Assembly (NCBI GenBank): GCA_963835495.1
Contig: CAWIFQ010000005.1
Location: 558,001-622,000, forward strand
Length of the DNA stretch: 64,000 nt
Source of the DNA: Acaudatibacter sp963835495
GTDB lineage: Bacteria > Pseudomonadota > Alphaproteobacteria > Caulobacterales > Caulobacteraceae
Direction: 5' to 3'
Part shown: piece by piece, positions 1 to 7,690 of the stretch
Position numbering within the stretch: position 1 is the stretch's first letter
Layout: each line of letters opens with the position of its first letter
Made by a program: the position numbers and the translations under genes
The notes under the pieces: model-generated
What the model saw: the letters and a program-made list of their open reading frames with translations, nothing else
What the model was told of the DNA's origin: nothing
The model's database searches: none

Positions 1-604
1 GGGCGGCCGGACCCGGGGAGAAGACGCCGGTCAGGCGGCCGCGGCCCTTCTGCGTAAGCCAGGCGAGCGCGCTATTAGGCGCCGCCGGCCCGAAGAAATC
101 GCCGGCGCGCAGGATCAGCACCTTGACGCCTTCGTCGGAGACCTGGCGCAGGCGACGTTCCATCTCGCCCCGGATCGCGCCCTTGCGGGTGGCCGGGACC
201 TGCGGCGCATCCTCGCCGATCATGGCGCCGCTGTCGGGCGCGAAGTTGTAGACATTGCCGGGGATGACCAGCCGGGCGCCGGACGCCTTGGCGGCGGCGA
301 TCGAGTTCTCGGTCATCGGCAGCACCGTGCCCTTCCAGTTGCGATAGCCGGGCGGGTTGACGGCGTGGACGATCAGCTGGGCGCCGATCGCCGCGCGGAC
401 CACGCTGGCGCGGTCCATCGCGTCGCCCTGGATCCAGTCGATCGGGGTGCGGGCGCCCAGCTTGGCGACGGCGGCGACCGGATCGCGGGCCAGCGCGCGG
501 ATGGTCCAGCCGTGCTTGATCAGGGCCTGGACGGCGTGCGCGCCGAACGAGCCGGTGGCGCCGAGGACGAGGGCGGTCTTTGTGGCGGGGGTGGCGGGGG
601 TCAT
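1..604 (-). CDS. NAD(P)-dependent epimerase/NmrA-like SDR oxidoreductase, 3' part cut by window edge
   Basis: The gene begins at an ATG whose complement is at 602-604 and runs off the left edge, giving about 200 residues. Near the N-terminus the product reads LVLGATGSFG, the Rossmann dinucleotide-binding motif of extended and atypical short-chain dehydrogenases. Further on come a VHAVNPPGYRNW stretch and RLVIPGNVYNF, typical of NAD-dependent epimerase or NmrA-like proteins. The substrate cannot be read from the sequence. The gene is divergent from a LysR regulator 91 bp away, the classic layout of a LysR protein controlling its neighbour, so regulation by that protein is inferred. Confidence 0.8.
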   Translation of the reverse strand, partial: MTPATPATKTALVLGATGSFGAHAVQALIKHGWTIRALARDPVAAVAKLGARTPIDWIQGDAMDRASVVRAAIGAQLIVHAVNPPGYRNWKGTVLPMTENSIAAAKASGARLVIPGNVYNFAPDSGAMIGEDAPQVPATRKGAIRGEMERRLRQVSDEGVKVLILRAGDFFGPAAPNSALAWLTQKGRGRLTGVFSPGPAA

Positions 605-695
605 TTGGGTCGCTCCGTGTCTGTGAAGCGAGGTATGCGCCGTGCGCCGCCTATGCGGAATTGACTGAATTCGTGCCGTCTCTATACGTTTTCGA

Positions 696-1574
696 ATGGA
701 CAGCTGGGATCACTACCGCACCCTGCTCGCGGTGCTGGCCGAAGGCAGCCTCTCCGGCGCCGCGCGCACGCTGGGCCTCAGCCAGCCGACCGTCGGCCGC
801 CACATCGAGGCGCTGGAGACCGAGCTGGGCGCGCCGCTGTTCACCCGCTCGGCCGGCGGCCTCGCGCCGACCGACGCCGCGCTGGCCCTGCGCGCGCACG
901 CCGAGGCGATGGCCGCCGCCGCCGAGGCGCTGGTGCGCACCGCGTCCGGCGATGCGGAAGCGGTGCGTGGCGTGGTGCGCATCACCGCCTCGGACGTGGT
1001 CGGCGTCGAGGTGCTGCCGCCGATGCTGACCGGCTTCCACGACGCCTATCCCGAGGTCGCCATCGAGCTGGCGCTCTCCAACCGACAGGAAGACCTGCTG
1101 CGCCGCGAGGCCGACATCGCCGTGCGCATGGTTCGTCCAACGCAAGGCGCCCTGCTGGCGAAACGCGTCGGGGCGGTGCGGCTGGGCCTCTTCGCCCATC
1201 GCCGCTATCTCGAAGCGCATGGCGTGCCGGAGCGCATCGACGATCCGCGCTTCGCCGCCATCGGTTTCGACCGCGATCTCGACACCCTGCGAGCGCTCAG
1301 GGACCGGCAACTGAACTTCGAGCGCGAGTCCTTCGCCTTTCGCTCGGACAACGACCTCGCTCAGCTGGCCGCCGTGCGGGCCGGCTTCGGCATCGGCGCC
1401 GCGCAGGTCGCGATCGCGGCGCGCGACCCCGACCTCGTGCCGGTGCTGCAGGACCAGTTCCGCTACGAGATGGAAGTCTGGGTCGCCATGCACGAAGACC
1501 TCAAGACCAGCCGCCGCATGCGATTGATGTTCGATTGGCTGGTCGAGGGTCTGGGCGAATACGTGCGGAGTTAG
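696..1574 (+). CDS. LysR family transcriptional regulator
   Basis: This 292-residue protein has the size and layout of a LysR regulator. An N-terminal winged helix-turn-helix holds SLSGAARTLGLSQPTVGRHI at about residues 18-37, followed by the linker helix EALETELGAPLF. A periplasmic-binding-protein-like effector domain starts near residue 90. It is expected to bind DNA as a tetramer and to respond to an unknown small molecule. It is transcribed away from the oxidoreductase gene, and the 91 bp between them probably carry both promoters and the operator. The target is inferred from position only. Confidence 0.88.
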   Translation: MDSWDHYRTLLAVLAEGSLSGAARTLGLSQPTVGRHIEALETELGAPLFTRSAGGLAPTDAALALRAHAEAMAAAAEALVRTASGDAEAVRGVVRITASDVVGVEVLPPMLTGFHDAYPEVAIELALSNRQEDLLRREADIAVRMVRPTQGALLAKRVGAVRLGLFAHRRYLEAHGVPERIDDPRFAAIGFDRDLDTLRALRDRQLNFERESFAFRSDNDLAQLAAVRAGFGIGAAQVAIAARDPDLVPVLQDQFRYEMEVWVAMHEDLKTSRRMRLMFDWLVEGLGEYVRS

Positions 1575-1606
1575 CCTTCCCTCCCCTCGTGGCGCTACCT
1601 GGAAAA

Positions 1607-1726
1607 GGTCATCGCCGGACTTTGTCCCGGCGACCCATGCACGCGAAACATCGCGTGGCCGCGCTTGGCGCGGCCATTGCTCGGGCAGTGGTCTTGGATA
1701 GCCGGGACTTGCGCCCGGCTATGACC
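1607..1726. repeat. Intergenic palindromic repeat family B, copy 1
   Basis: A 120-bp element bounded by GGTCAT on the left and ATGACC on the right. It contains three internal palindromes: around GCCGG/CCGGC, around GGCCGCGCTTGGCGCGGCC, and around ATAGCCGGG/CCCGGCTAT. A second copy lies at 13514-13629. It fills the gap between the convergent LysR and rplS genes, so it could form a multi-hairpin transcript end on either strand. Confidence 0.75.
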
Positions 1727-1751
1727 GAGGATTGGAAAAAAGCCGGGGAAA

Positions 1752-2144
1752 CTACTCCTCCGACGCTTCCTTCTCGTCGCGCGCGCCCATCGCCCGTTCG
1801 GCGATGCGGGCGGACTTACCGCGGCGGTCGCGCAGGTAGTAGAGCTTGGCGCGGCGGACGGCGCCGCGGCGCTTCACTTCGATCAACTCGATCATCGGCG
1901 ACATCACCGGGAACAGGCGTTCCACGCCTTCGCCGAAGCTGATCTTGCGGACGGTGAAGCTCTCCTGCAGCCCGCCGCCGGAGCGGGCGATGCAGACCCC
2001 CTCGAACGCCTGGATCCGCTCGCGCTCGCCTTCCTTGATCCGCACGTTCACGCGCACCGTGTCGCCGGGCGCGAAGGGCGGGATCTTCTTGCCGCCGGTG
2101 AGGCGCTGGGCCTCTTCTTGTTCCAGCTCTTCAATCACGTTCAT
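1752..2144 (-). CDS. rplS: 50S ribosomal protein L19
   Basis: The product starts MNVIEELEQEEA and contains FAPGDTVRVNVRIKEGERER, QAFEGVCIARSGGG and VERLFPVMSPMIELIEVKRR, all diagnostic of bacterial L19 at the 30S-50S interface. I prefer the ATG at 2144 over the one at 2150, because AGGAG sits about six bases before it and directly touches the upstream ATG. The C-terminal tail is acidic and Lys-rich, as in other alphaproteobacteria. The start of rplS lies inside the 3' end of trmD, so the two are surely co-transcribed. Confidence 0.95.
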   Translation of the reverse strand: MNVIEELEQEEAQRLTGGKKIPPFAPGDTVRVNVRIKEGERERIQAFEGVCIARSGGGLQESFTVRKISFGEGVERLFPVMSPMIELIEVKRRGAVRRAKLYYLRDRRGKSARIAERAMGARDEKEASEE

Positions 2145-2913
2145 CGTCATCTCCTACTGGGCTTGACGCGCCCTTTGCCTGTTGTTTGGCGAGATGGGCC
2201 GCCCAGAGGTCCGGACGCCGCTCCCGCGTTGCTTGCTCACGCGCGGCCCTGCGCCACTTGGCCACCTGACCATGGTGACCGGAGAGCAGAACCTCGGGGA
2301 TCTCGAGCCCTTCGAACGTCCGCGGCCTAGTGTACTGCGGATGTTCGAGGAGCCCGTCCTCGAAACTCTCTTCACTCAAACTCTCGGCCTCGCCCAGAAC
2401 GCCGGGCAGCAGCCGCACGCACGCCTCGATCGTCACCAGGGCCGCCGCCTCGCCGCCGGCGAGCACCGCGTCCCCGACGGAGACCTCCTCGAACCCGCGG
2501 CCATCGATCAGCCGCTGGTCCACCCCCTCGAAACGGCCGCAAAGGACGATCAGGCCGGGGCCCTTCGACCATTCGCGCACCTTCGCCTGGGTCAGGGGCC
2601 GACCCCGGGCGCTCATGCACAAAAGCGGACGACCACGGCGCTCGACGCTGTCCAGCGCCGAGGCGATCACGTCCGCCCGCATCACCTGGCCAGGACCCCC
2701 GCCAGCGGGGGTGTCGTCCAGGAAGCCGCGCTTATCTTTGGAAAAGCCCCGAATGTCCACCGTTTCCAATCGCCACAGGCCCGTCTCGCGCCACGCCGTG
2801 CCGATCAGCGAAACCCCGAGCGGCCCGGGAAACGCCTCGGGAAACATGGTCAGGACAGTGGCGGTGAAGGGGGGCGGCTGTTCGGGCACGGCGGGGCCGG
2901 TTTCGCGCGTCAA
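2131..2913 (-). CDS. trmD: tRNA (guanine-N1)-methyltransferase TrmD
   Basis: TrmD methylates G37 of tRNAs reading CNN codons, using S-adenosylmethionine bound in a trefoil knot. The sequence shows TMFPEAFPGPLG near the start, GGGPGQVMRADV, the SAM-knot segment with GRFEGVDQR, and LEHPQYTRPRTFEG followed by EVLLSGHHGQVAKWRR. No ATG lies upstream of the conserved start. I chose the TTG at 2913, which overlaps the stop of the upstream gene as TTGA. A GTG at 2889 is the alternative and gives 252 residues. The usual rimM neighbour is missing and a membrane-protein gene takes its place. The 3' end overlaps rplS. Confidence 0.93.
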   Translation of the reverse strand: MTRETGPAVPEQPPPFTATVLTMFPEAFPGPLGVSLIGTAWRETGLWRLETVDIRGFSKDKRGFLDDTPAGGGPGQVMRADVIASALDSVERRGRPLLCMSARGRPLTQAKVREWSKGPGLIVLCGRFEGVDQRLIDGRGFEEVSVGDAVLAGGEAAALVTIEACVRLLPGVLGEAESLSEESFEDGLLEHPQYTRPRTFEGLEIPEVLLSGHHGQVAKWRRAAREQATRERRPDLWAAHLAKQQAKGASSPVGDDDERD

Positions 2914-3575
2914 GGGTGGGGGCGCTTCAGTTGGTCGGTCGCGGTCACCTGCCAGGCGCCGTTCGGGCCGTGATGCAGCGTCACCAGCCATGGTCCGCGC
3001 GTCAGCCTCAGCACGCCGCTGTCGGCCCTCGGCGCCAGGAACGCCTCGTAGACGCGCGCCTCGTCGCCGGCCTTGTTCAGCCCTGGCCGGCCCAGGGCGA
3101 GCACCGCGACGGCGTCGTCGCCGCCCATCGGCCGCCAGCCGAGGCCGCCGACGAAGGCCGCCATGCCGGGGCACCAGCGCCAGTCTGCGGCGGCCTTGCT
3201 GCGCAGGTTGTCGGCCTCGTCATCGCTGTAGCCGGGCACGTCGACCGGGTTGATCACCTTGCTGTACGCGGCGAGCGACATCTCGGTCACGCCGGCGCCC
3301 GCCTGCCAGGCCTTGTCCGACCCGGCGCCATGGATCGCGGCGACCGCCGCGCGGGCGATCGCGCACTCGTCGGCCGCGGGCTTGGCCATGTCCGCGTCGC
3401 CGGGCGCGTCGGCGACCGCCTGCTGGGATTTCTGGTGCGACCAGTACATGTAGCCGCCGTAAAGGGCGCTGCCGACGACCGCGCCCAGCGCGATCGGCGC
3501 CAGGAGCCGGAACGGCGATCGTCTTGGAGCGGCCGGCCTTCCCGTGTTGGCCGCCTTGTCGGGCTGCTGCGTCAT
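2910..3575 (-). CDS. Single-pass membrane protein of unknown function
   Basis: From the ATG at 3575, which has a GGGGGAG ribosome site just upstream, the protein is 221 residues. A short basic, Pro-rich cytoplasmic N-terminus is followed by one membrane helix around residues 22-42 (LLAPIALGAVVGSALYGG). A soluble domain of about 170 residues follows, presumably periplasmic, with two cysteines (DECAIARA and WRWCPGM) that could pair. I recognise no family. It overlaps the TTG start of trmD by four bases, so it is translationally coupled to trmD and rplS, an odd position for a protein of this kind. Confidence 0.75.
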   Translation of the reverse strand: MTQQPDKAANTGRPAAPRRSPFRLLAPIALGAVVGSALYGGYMYWSHQKSQQAVADAPGDADMAKPAADECAIARAAVAAIHGAGSDKAWQAGAGVTEMSLAAYSKVINPVDVPGYSDDEADNLRSKAAADWRWCPGMAAFVGGLGWRPMGGDDAVAVLALGRPGLNKAGDEARVYEAFLAPRADSGVLRLTRGPWLVTLHHGPNGAWQVTATDQLKRPHP

Positions 3576-3694
3576 CGTGGCTCCCCCTGCAGACGCAACC
3601 ATAGCATGACCGCCCGCCGTCCCATGAGCTTGCCTATCGCGGCCGAACGGCGAAAGGCGCCATAGTGGCCCGCCGCCGCGACGAGGGAGGATTC

Positions 3695-4543
3695 ATGACC
3701 GTCACCGATCACCGTTTCCGCTACGAGGGCGCGGACGGCGCCGGCCTCGCTGGCTTTCGCTGGAGCGGCTCGGCCAGGCCCAAGGCGATCATCCAGCTCG
3801 CGCACGGCGCCGGCGAGCACGCGATGCGCTACTTCGGCCCGCTCGGCCCGATCGTCGAGGCGGGCTACATCGTCTACGCCGCCGACCACCGCGGCCACGG
3901 CATGACTTCCGGCATGACCAGCCTGGGCGACTTCGGCCCGGGCGGCGCGCCGGCGGCGGTGGACGACATGGCGGTGCTGGCGCGGCTGATCCGCGAGCGC
4001 GAACCGGGCCTGCCGCTGGTGCTGTTCGGCCACTCGATGGGGGCGATGTTCGCCCAGGCCTGGCTGCTGGAGCACTCGGCGCTGATCGACGCGCTGGTGC
4101 TGTCGGGCACCGCGGGCCCCTCGCCGATCCGCCCGGACAGCCTGAACGAGGGCCTGAAGCCGCAGCGCACGCCCTACGACTGGCTCTCGCGCGACAACGC
4201 CGAGGTCGACAAGTACATCGCCGACCCGTTCTGCGGCATCCGCTTCACGCCGGAATCGCAGGCCTCGTTCATGACCCTGCGCGAGCGGCGCATGGACGCC
4301 GAGGCGCTGGCCAAGGTGAAGAAGGGCCTGCCGGTCTACATCTTCGTCGGCGACGCGGACCCCATCAACGCGAAGCTCGAGCGCCTTATGCCGCTGGTCG
4401 ACGCCTATAAGGCCGCGGGTCTGAACGTCACGCTGAAGGTCTATCCCGGCGGCCGCCACGAGATGCTGAACGAGACCAACCGCGCCGAGGTGGTGCGGGA
4501 TCTGCAGGCCTGGCTGGACCGGACCGTCGAGGCGCTCGGTTGA
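3695..4543 (+). CDS. Alpha/beta hydrolase, monoglyceride lipase/lysophospholipase type
   Basis: The product of 282 residues has the serine hydrolase layout of the Hydrolase_4 family. It shows AHGAGEHAMRY at the oxyanion region, YAADHRGHGMTSG, the nucleophile elbow GHSMG at residues 112-116 with Ser114, an acid in FVGDADPIN, and the catalytic histidine in YPGGRHEMLNE. Related enzymes release fatty acids from monoacylglycerols or lysophospholipids; the natural substrate is unknown here. I chose the ATG at 3695 because GAGGGAGG stands just before it. A GTG at 3665 in the same frame has no such site. Confidence 0.88.
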   Translation: MTVTDHRFRYEGADGAGLAGFRWSGSARPKAIIQLAHGAGEHAMRYFGPLGPIVEAGYIVYAADHRGHGMTSGMTSLGDFGPGGAPAAVDDMAVLARLIREREPGLPLVLFGHSMGAMFAQAWLLEHSALIDALVLSGTAGPSPIRPDSLNEGLKPQRTPYDWLSRDNAEVDKYIADPFCGIRFTPESQASFMTLRERRMDAEALAKVKKGLPVYIFVGDADPINAKLERLMPLVDAYKAAGLNVTLKVYPGGRHEMLNETNRAEVVRDLQAWLDRTVEALG

Positions 4544-4577
4544 CGCGCGGCGCCAACGCCCTATCCCCTGCCCGCTG

Positions 4578-5189
4578 ATGGACCTTCGTCGATCGCTCCT
4601 CATGGCGGCCGTCCTGATCGCCGCCGCCGCGGCGATCGGCGTATGGGCCTACGCGGTCCTGCCGGCCGACGCCGGCGTGCCGCTGTTGCTGGACGCCGGA
4701 CTCTCGAACAAAGCCGTCGCGCTGGCCGTCGTGCCTGGGCTGGGCGCGGTCTTGCTGGCCGTCATCGCGGTCGCGACCCGTGCCCGAGCCGGCGCTCGGC
4801 TGGACGGCGCCGGATTGGCGATCGTCGGCCTCTCCGCGCTCTGCCTCGTCGCCGAAGCCGCGCTGGCCGCCTCGGCGATCGCGCCGCAGGTCGACGCGGC
4901 GCGCTGGCTGGTGCTCGCCGCCGCGGTGCTGCTGGTGCTGGGCGGATACGCGCTGCAGCGCCTCATTCCGCCTCCGGTCGCCGGCCAGGGCCCCGACGCC
5001 GGGGCCGCGTTCCGCAGCCGGCTGCGGGCGCGCCGCGTGATCGGCCGCGCGACTACGGTCGCCGGCGTCGCCGTCGCCGCGGTGGTGTCGCTGTCGAGCG
5101 ACCGCGCCTTCTGGTTCGCGGCGCTGATCGGCGCGGCGGCCACGCCGCTGATCGCCAGCCGTCTCGCGGCGAGGCTCAAGGAGACATAG
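4578..5189 (+). CDS. Multi-pass membrane protein, perhaps SdpI-like
   Basis: The 203-residue product is almost wholly hydrophobic, with about six predicted helices (near residues 7-29, 44-66, 76-97, 104-124, 150-168 and 173-193). Short basic loops such as RSRLRARRVIGRAT separate them. Size and composition resemble SdpI/DUF1648-like immunity or sensor membrane proteins, but I see no decisive motif, so that is a guess. Its TAG stop is followed immediately by the GTG of the next gene, a transcription factor. A membrane sensor partner is therefore plausible. Confidence 0.65.
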   Translation: MDLRRSLLMAAVLIAAAAAIGVWAYAVLPADAGVPLLLDAGLSNKAVALAVVPGLGAVLLAVIAVATRARAGARLDGAGLAIVGLSALCLVAEAALAASAIAPQVDAARWLVLAAAVLLVLGGYALQRLIPPPVAGQGPDAGAAFRSRLRARRVIGRATTVAGVAVAAVVSLSSDRAFWFAALIGAAATPLIASRLAARLKET

Positions 5190-6488
5190 GTGGCGGCCCT
5201 GCAGCCGTTCGAGTTCGGCGACTGGCGGGTCGATCCGTCCCGCGGCACGCTGTCGGCGGACGGCCGCGAAGTGCGGCTGGAGCCCAGGCTGATGGACCTG
5301 CTGGTGCTGTTCGCCGGCTCCGGCGGGCGGATGCTCAGCAAGGACGAGATCGTGGAGGCCGCCTGGGGCGGCCGGGCGATCGGCGACGACACCCTGGCCG
5401 CCGCGGTCAGCCGCCTGCGCCGCGCGTTGGGCGAGACCGCCGAGCGCCGCTACATCGAGACCGCGCCCAAGCGCGGCTACCGCGCGCTGGTCGGCGACGC
5501 GGCGGCCGCCCAGGCCGCCCGCGCCACCGTGTCCGGACCGCCCGAGGCGGAGACGCTGGTCGCCCAGGGCCGGCGGGCGATGGCCTCGCCGTTCGCCGCC
5601 AGCCTCACCCAAGCGCGGCTGTTCTTCGAGGAGGCGGTGCGCAGGGCCCCGACCTGGGCGCCGGCGCACCAGGGCCTGGCCGACGCGCTGATCTCCCGCC
5701 ACTTCGCCGATCCGAAGGACGCCGGCCTGCCCACCGCCAAGGCCGCCGCGCACGCCGCGGTCGGGCTCGACGAAACCTCGGCCGCGGCCTGGTCGACGCT
5801 GGGGTTCGCCATTTTGCTGGCCGACCGCGACTTCGCGGCGGCCGACACGGCGCTGCAGCGCGCGATCGCGCTCGATCCGGACTTCGCCCCGGCCCGGCGG
5901 CGACGCGCGTTCGCCTTCGCCACGGTCGGCCGCTTCGTCGAGGCCGAGCGCGAGGCGCGCAAGGCGATCGAGCTGCAGCCCGCCTCGCTGGACGCCCGCG
6001 GCGAGCTGCTGCAGCTGCTGCTGGCGGCGCGGCGCTATCGGCACGCGGCGGCGGAGGCGAACGCGGCGCTGGCGCTGGCCCCCGACGCCAGCGAAGGCTG
6101 GTACGCCAAGGGCTGGGCGCTGGTGCTGGCCGGCGACGGGGCCGAGGGCGTCGAGGCGCTGCTGCACGGCCTGGAGCTTTGGGGCGCGGACGCCGACCGC
6201 ATCGCCGCCCTGCGCGCCACCTACCGGGGCGGCGGGCTGGCGGCGCTGGGCGCGGCGGCGGCGGACCTCTTCATGCAGCAGCAGGTGCTGTTCACGCGGC
6301 GGATGATGGACGTCGCCATCCTGCGCGCGCTCGCCGGCCAGACGGACGCGGCGTTCGAGGCGCTGGAGGCCGCCGCCGCGCGCGACGACCCGGTGCTGCT
6401 GTGGTTCCCCTGGCTGCCCTACTTCGACCCCCTGAAGCCCGACCCGCGCTACGACCGCTTCGCGCGCCGCCTGAGGCTGGTGCGGTAG
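5190..6488 (+). CDS. Winged-helix (OmpR/CadC-type) regulator with TPR repeats
   Basis: Residues about 5-105 form an OmpR/PhoB-type DNA-binding domain: FEFGDWRVDPSRGTLSADG, the DLLVLFAGSGGRMLSKDEIV helices, AAVSRLRRALGE and YIETAPKRGYRA. There is no receiver domain and no clear membrane helix. The rest, from about residue 118, is alanine-rich and built of TPR-like pairs (GLADALISRHF, AAWSTLGFAILLADRDFAAAD, ALDPDFAPARRRRAF). This is the CadC/adenylate-cyclase-like regulator plus TPR design. It starts at GTG with no spacing after the membrane protein gene, so the two form an operon. Its signal and targets are unknown. Confidence 0.82.
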   Translation: MAALQPFEFGDWRVDPSRGTLSADGREVRLEPRLMDLLVLFAGSGGRMLSKDEIVEAAWGGRAIGDDTLAAAVSRLRRALGETAERRYIETAPKRGYRALVGDAAAAQAARATVSGPPEAETLVAQGRRAMASPFAASLTQARLFFEEAVRRAPTWAPAHQGLADALISRHFADPKDAGLPTAKAAAHAAVGLDETSAAAWSTLGFAILLADRDFAAADTALQRAIALDPDFAPARRRRAFAFATVGRFVEAEREARKAIELQPASLDARGELLQLLLAARRYRHAAAEANAALALAPDASEGWYAKGWALVLAGDGAEGVEALLHGLELWGADADRIAALRATYRGGGLAALGAAAADLFMQQQVLFTRRMMDVAILRALAGQTDAAFEALEAAAARDDPVLLWFPWLPYFDPLKPDPRYDRFARRLRLVR

Positions 6489-6510
6489 CCGAGCGCACTC
6501 CCCCCATCCC

Positions 6511-6639
6511 GTCACCCCGGCCAAGCGGCGCCAGCCGCGCCGAGCCGGGGCCGGACGGACCGCTTCCAAGACGCTATCCAGCTGGGTGGCGGCACATCCG
6601 GCCCCGGGTCTACGCGCTTCGCGCTCCGCCCGGGGTGAC
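6511..6639. repeat. Intergenic palindromic repeat family A, copy 1
   Basis: A 129-bp element bounded by GTCACCCCGG and the inverted CCGGGGTGAC. Internal GC-rich arms surround GAGCCGGGGCCGGAC and CATCCGGCCCCGGG. Other copies lie at 16887-17014, 21258-21373 and 40558-40682. This copy separates two tandem genes (the TPR regulator and the CPBP protease). Confidence 0.8.
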
Positions 6640-6757
6640 GGCCTCGGCAGCATGGCCGCAAGCTTTTCCCAAGCTTTCGGCAAGCTCCCCGCAAACACTT
6701 CGGCGGGGCCTGGGACGATGTTGGCCGCCTCGGCTCCAACCAGAAGGGACCTTCATC

Positions 6758-7621
6758 ATGCAATCGCTCGCCAAGCGCGCCGGCCTGATCGGCCTGGCCA
6801 CCCTCACCGCCTTCGCCATCGTCCTGGTCGGCCAGACGCTCTGGGGCGTCATGGCGATGGTCAACGTGAAGCTCACCCCCGCCATCCCCTGGTCCGCCGC
6901 GGTGATGCCGTTCGTGCTCGCCGCCCTGGTCGCTTTCCTCGCCGGCCGGATCGGGCCAAAGCGCGAAAGCCGCCGCGCGATGGTTCCGCTCGCCCCGGTC
7001 TCGGGCAAGGCCTGGGGCTGGTCGCTGGCGGCCGGCGGCGCGGCGGTGATCGCCGCGGCGGCGCTGTGGACGGTGATGGCCACCGTCGTCCGCGTGCCGC
7101 CCAACATGCTGCCCGACCTGAAGGGCGTGCCGATGACCACCGTGGTCCCGATGCTGCTGGTCGGGATCGCCGCCGCGCCGCTGAGCGAAGAGATCGCCTT
7201 CCGCGGCTACGCCATGAGCCTGATCCGCCGCCGCTTCACGCCGACGACCGCGCTCGTCATCACCTCGCTGATCTTCGCCGCCGCGCACCTGACCCAGGGG
7301 TTCTATGCGCCGAAGCTGCTGGTCTACTTCCTGGCTGGCCTGACCTTCGGCTACGTCGCGCTGCGCACCGGCTCGCTGCTGCCGGCGATGGCCGTGCACA
7401 GTTTCGGCGACCTGACCTTCTTCACCCTGGTCTGGTCGCACGACGCCGGGCGCCGGCTGATCGGCGAGGGCGGCGCCAACGGCTGGTTCTTCGCCAACCT
7501 CGCCCTGCTGGCGCTGTTCACGCCGCTGGCGCTGCTGGGCTTCCGCCAGCTGGTCAAGGCGACCGCCGCTGACCAGGCGGCGACACCCGCGACGCCGCCG
7601 GCCGCGTTCGCAACCGCCTGA
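6758..7621 (+). CDS. CPBP family intramembrane metalloprotease
   Basis: The 287-residue membrane protein contains the three conserved motifs of the CPBP (Rce1/Abi) family: SEEIAFRG at residues 143-150 (the EExxxR motif), FAAAH with His177, and HSFGD with His214. These residues form the active site inside the membrane. About seven or eight helices are predicted. Bacterial members process peptides or take part in bacteriocin self-immunity, but no peptide gene is evident beside it. The ATG at 6758 is preceded by AGAAGGGA. The C-terminus is a short Ala/Pro/Thr-rich tail. Confidence 0.88.
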   Translation: MQSLAKRAGLIGLATLTAFAIVLVGQTLWGVMAMVNVKLTPAIPWSAAVMPFVLAALVAFLAGRIGPKRESRRAMVPLAPVSGKAWGWSLAAGGAAVIAAAALWTVMATVVRVPPNMLPDLKGVPMTTVVPMLLVGIAAAPLSEEIAFRGYAMSLIRRRFTPTTALVITSLIFAAAHLTQGFYAPKLLVYFLAGLTFGYVALRTGSLLPAMAVHSFGDLTFFTLVWSHDAGRRLIGEGGANGWFFANLALLALFTPLALLGFRQLVKATAADQAATPATPPAAFATA

Positions 7622-7645
7622 CAGTACATTTCCAGCTAAGCGTGG

Positions 7646-7681
7646 CGGCGGCCGGACATTCCGGCCGCCGCTCGCTATATA
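7646..7681 (+). promoter_or_regulatory. Perfect 11-bp inverted repeat and -10-like TATATA upstream of glnD
   Basis: CGGCGGCCGGA at 7646-7656 and its exact complement at 7660-7670 are separated by three bases. TATATA at 7676-7681 ends nine bases before the glnD ATG. The hairpin could end the CPBP transcript, although no T-run follows it. The -10-like box so close to the ATG suggests a leaderless or near-leaderless glnD mRNA. Both functions are inferred. Confidence 0.4.
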
Positions 7682-7690
7682 CCGACGACC

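Noticed and set aside
4643..6757. A long plus-strand frame running through the membrane protein and the TPR regulator into the CPBP gene
   Set aside because: Its first two thirds are Arg/Gly/Ala low-complexity in a shadow frame; only the part from the ATG at 6758 is a real protein.
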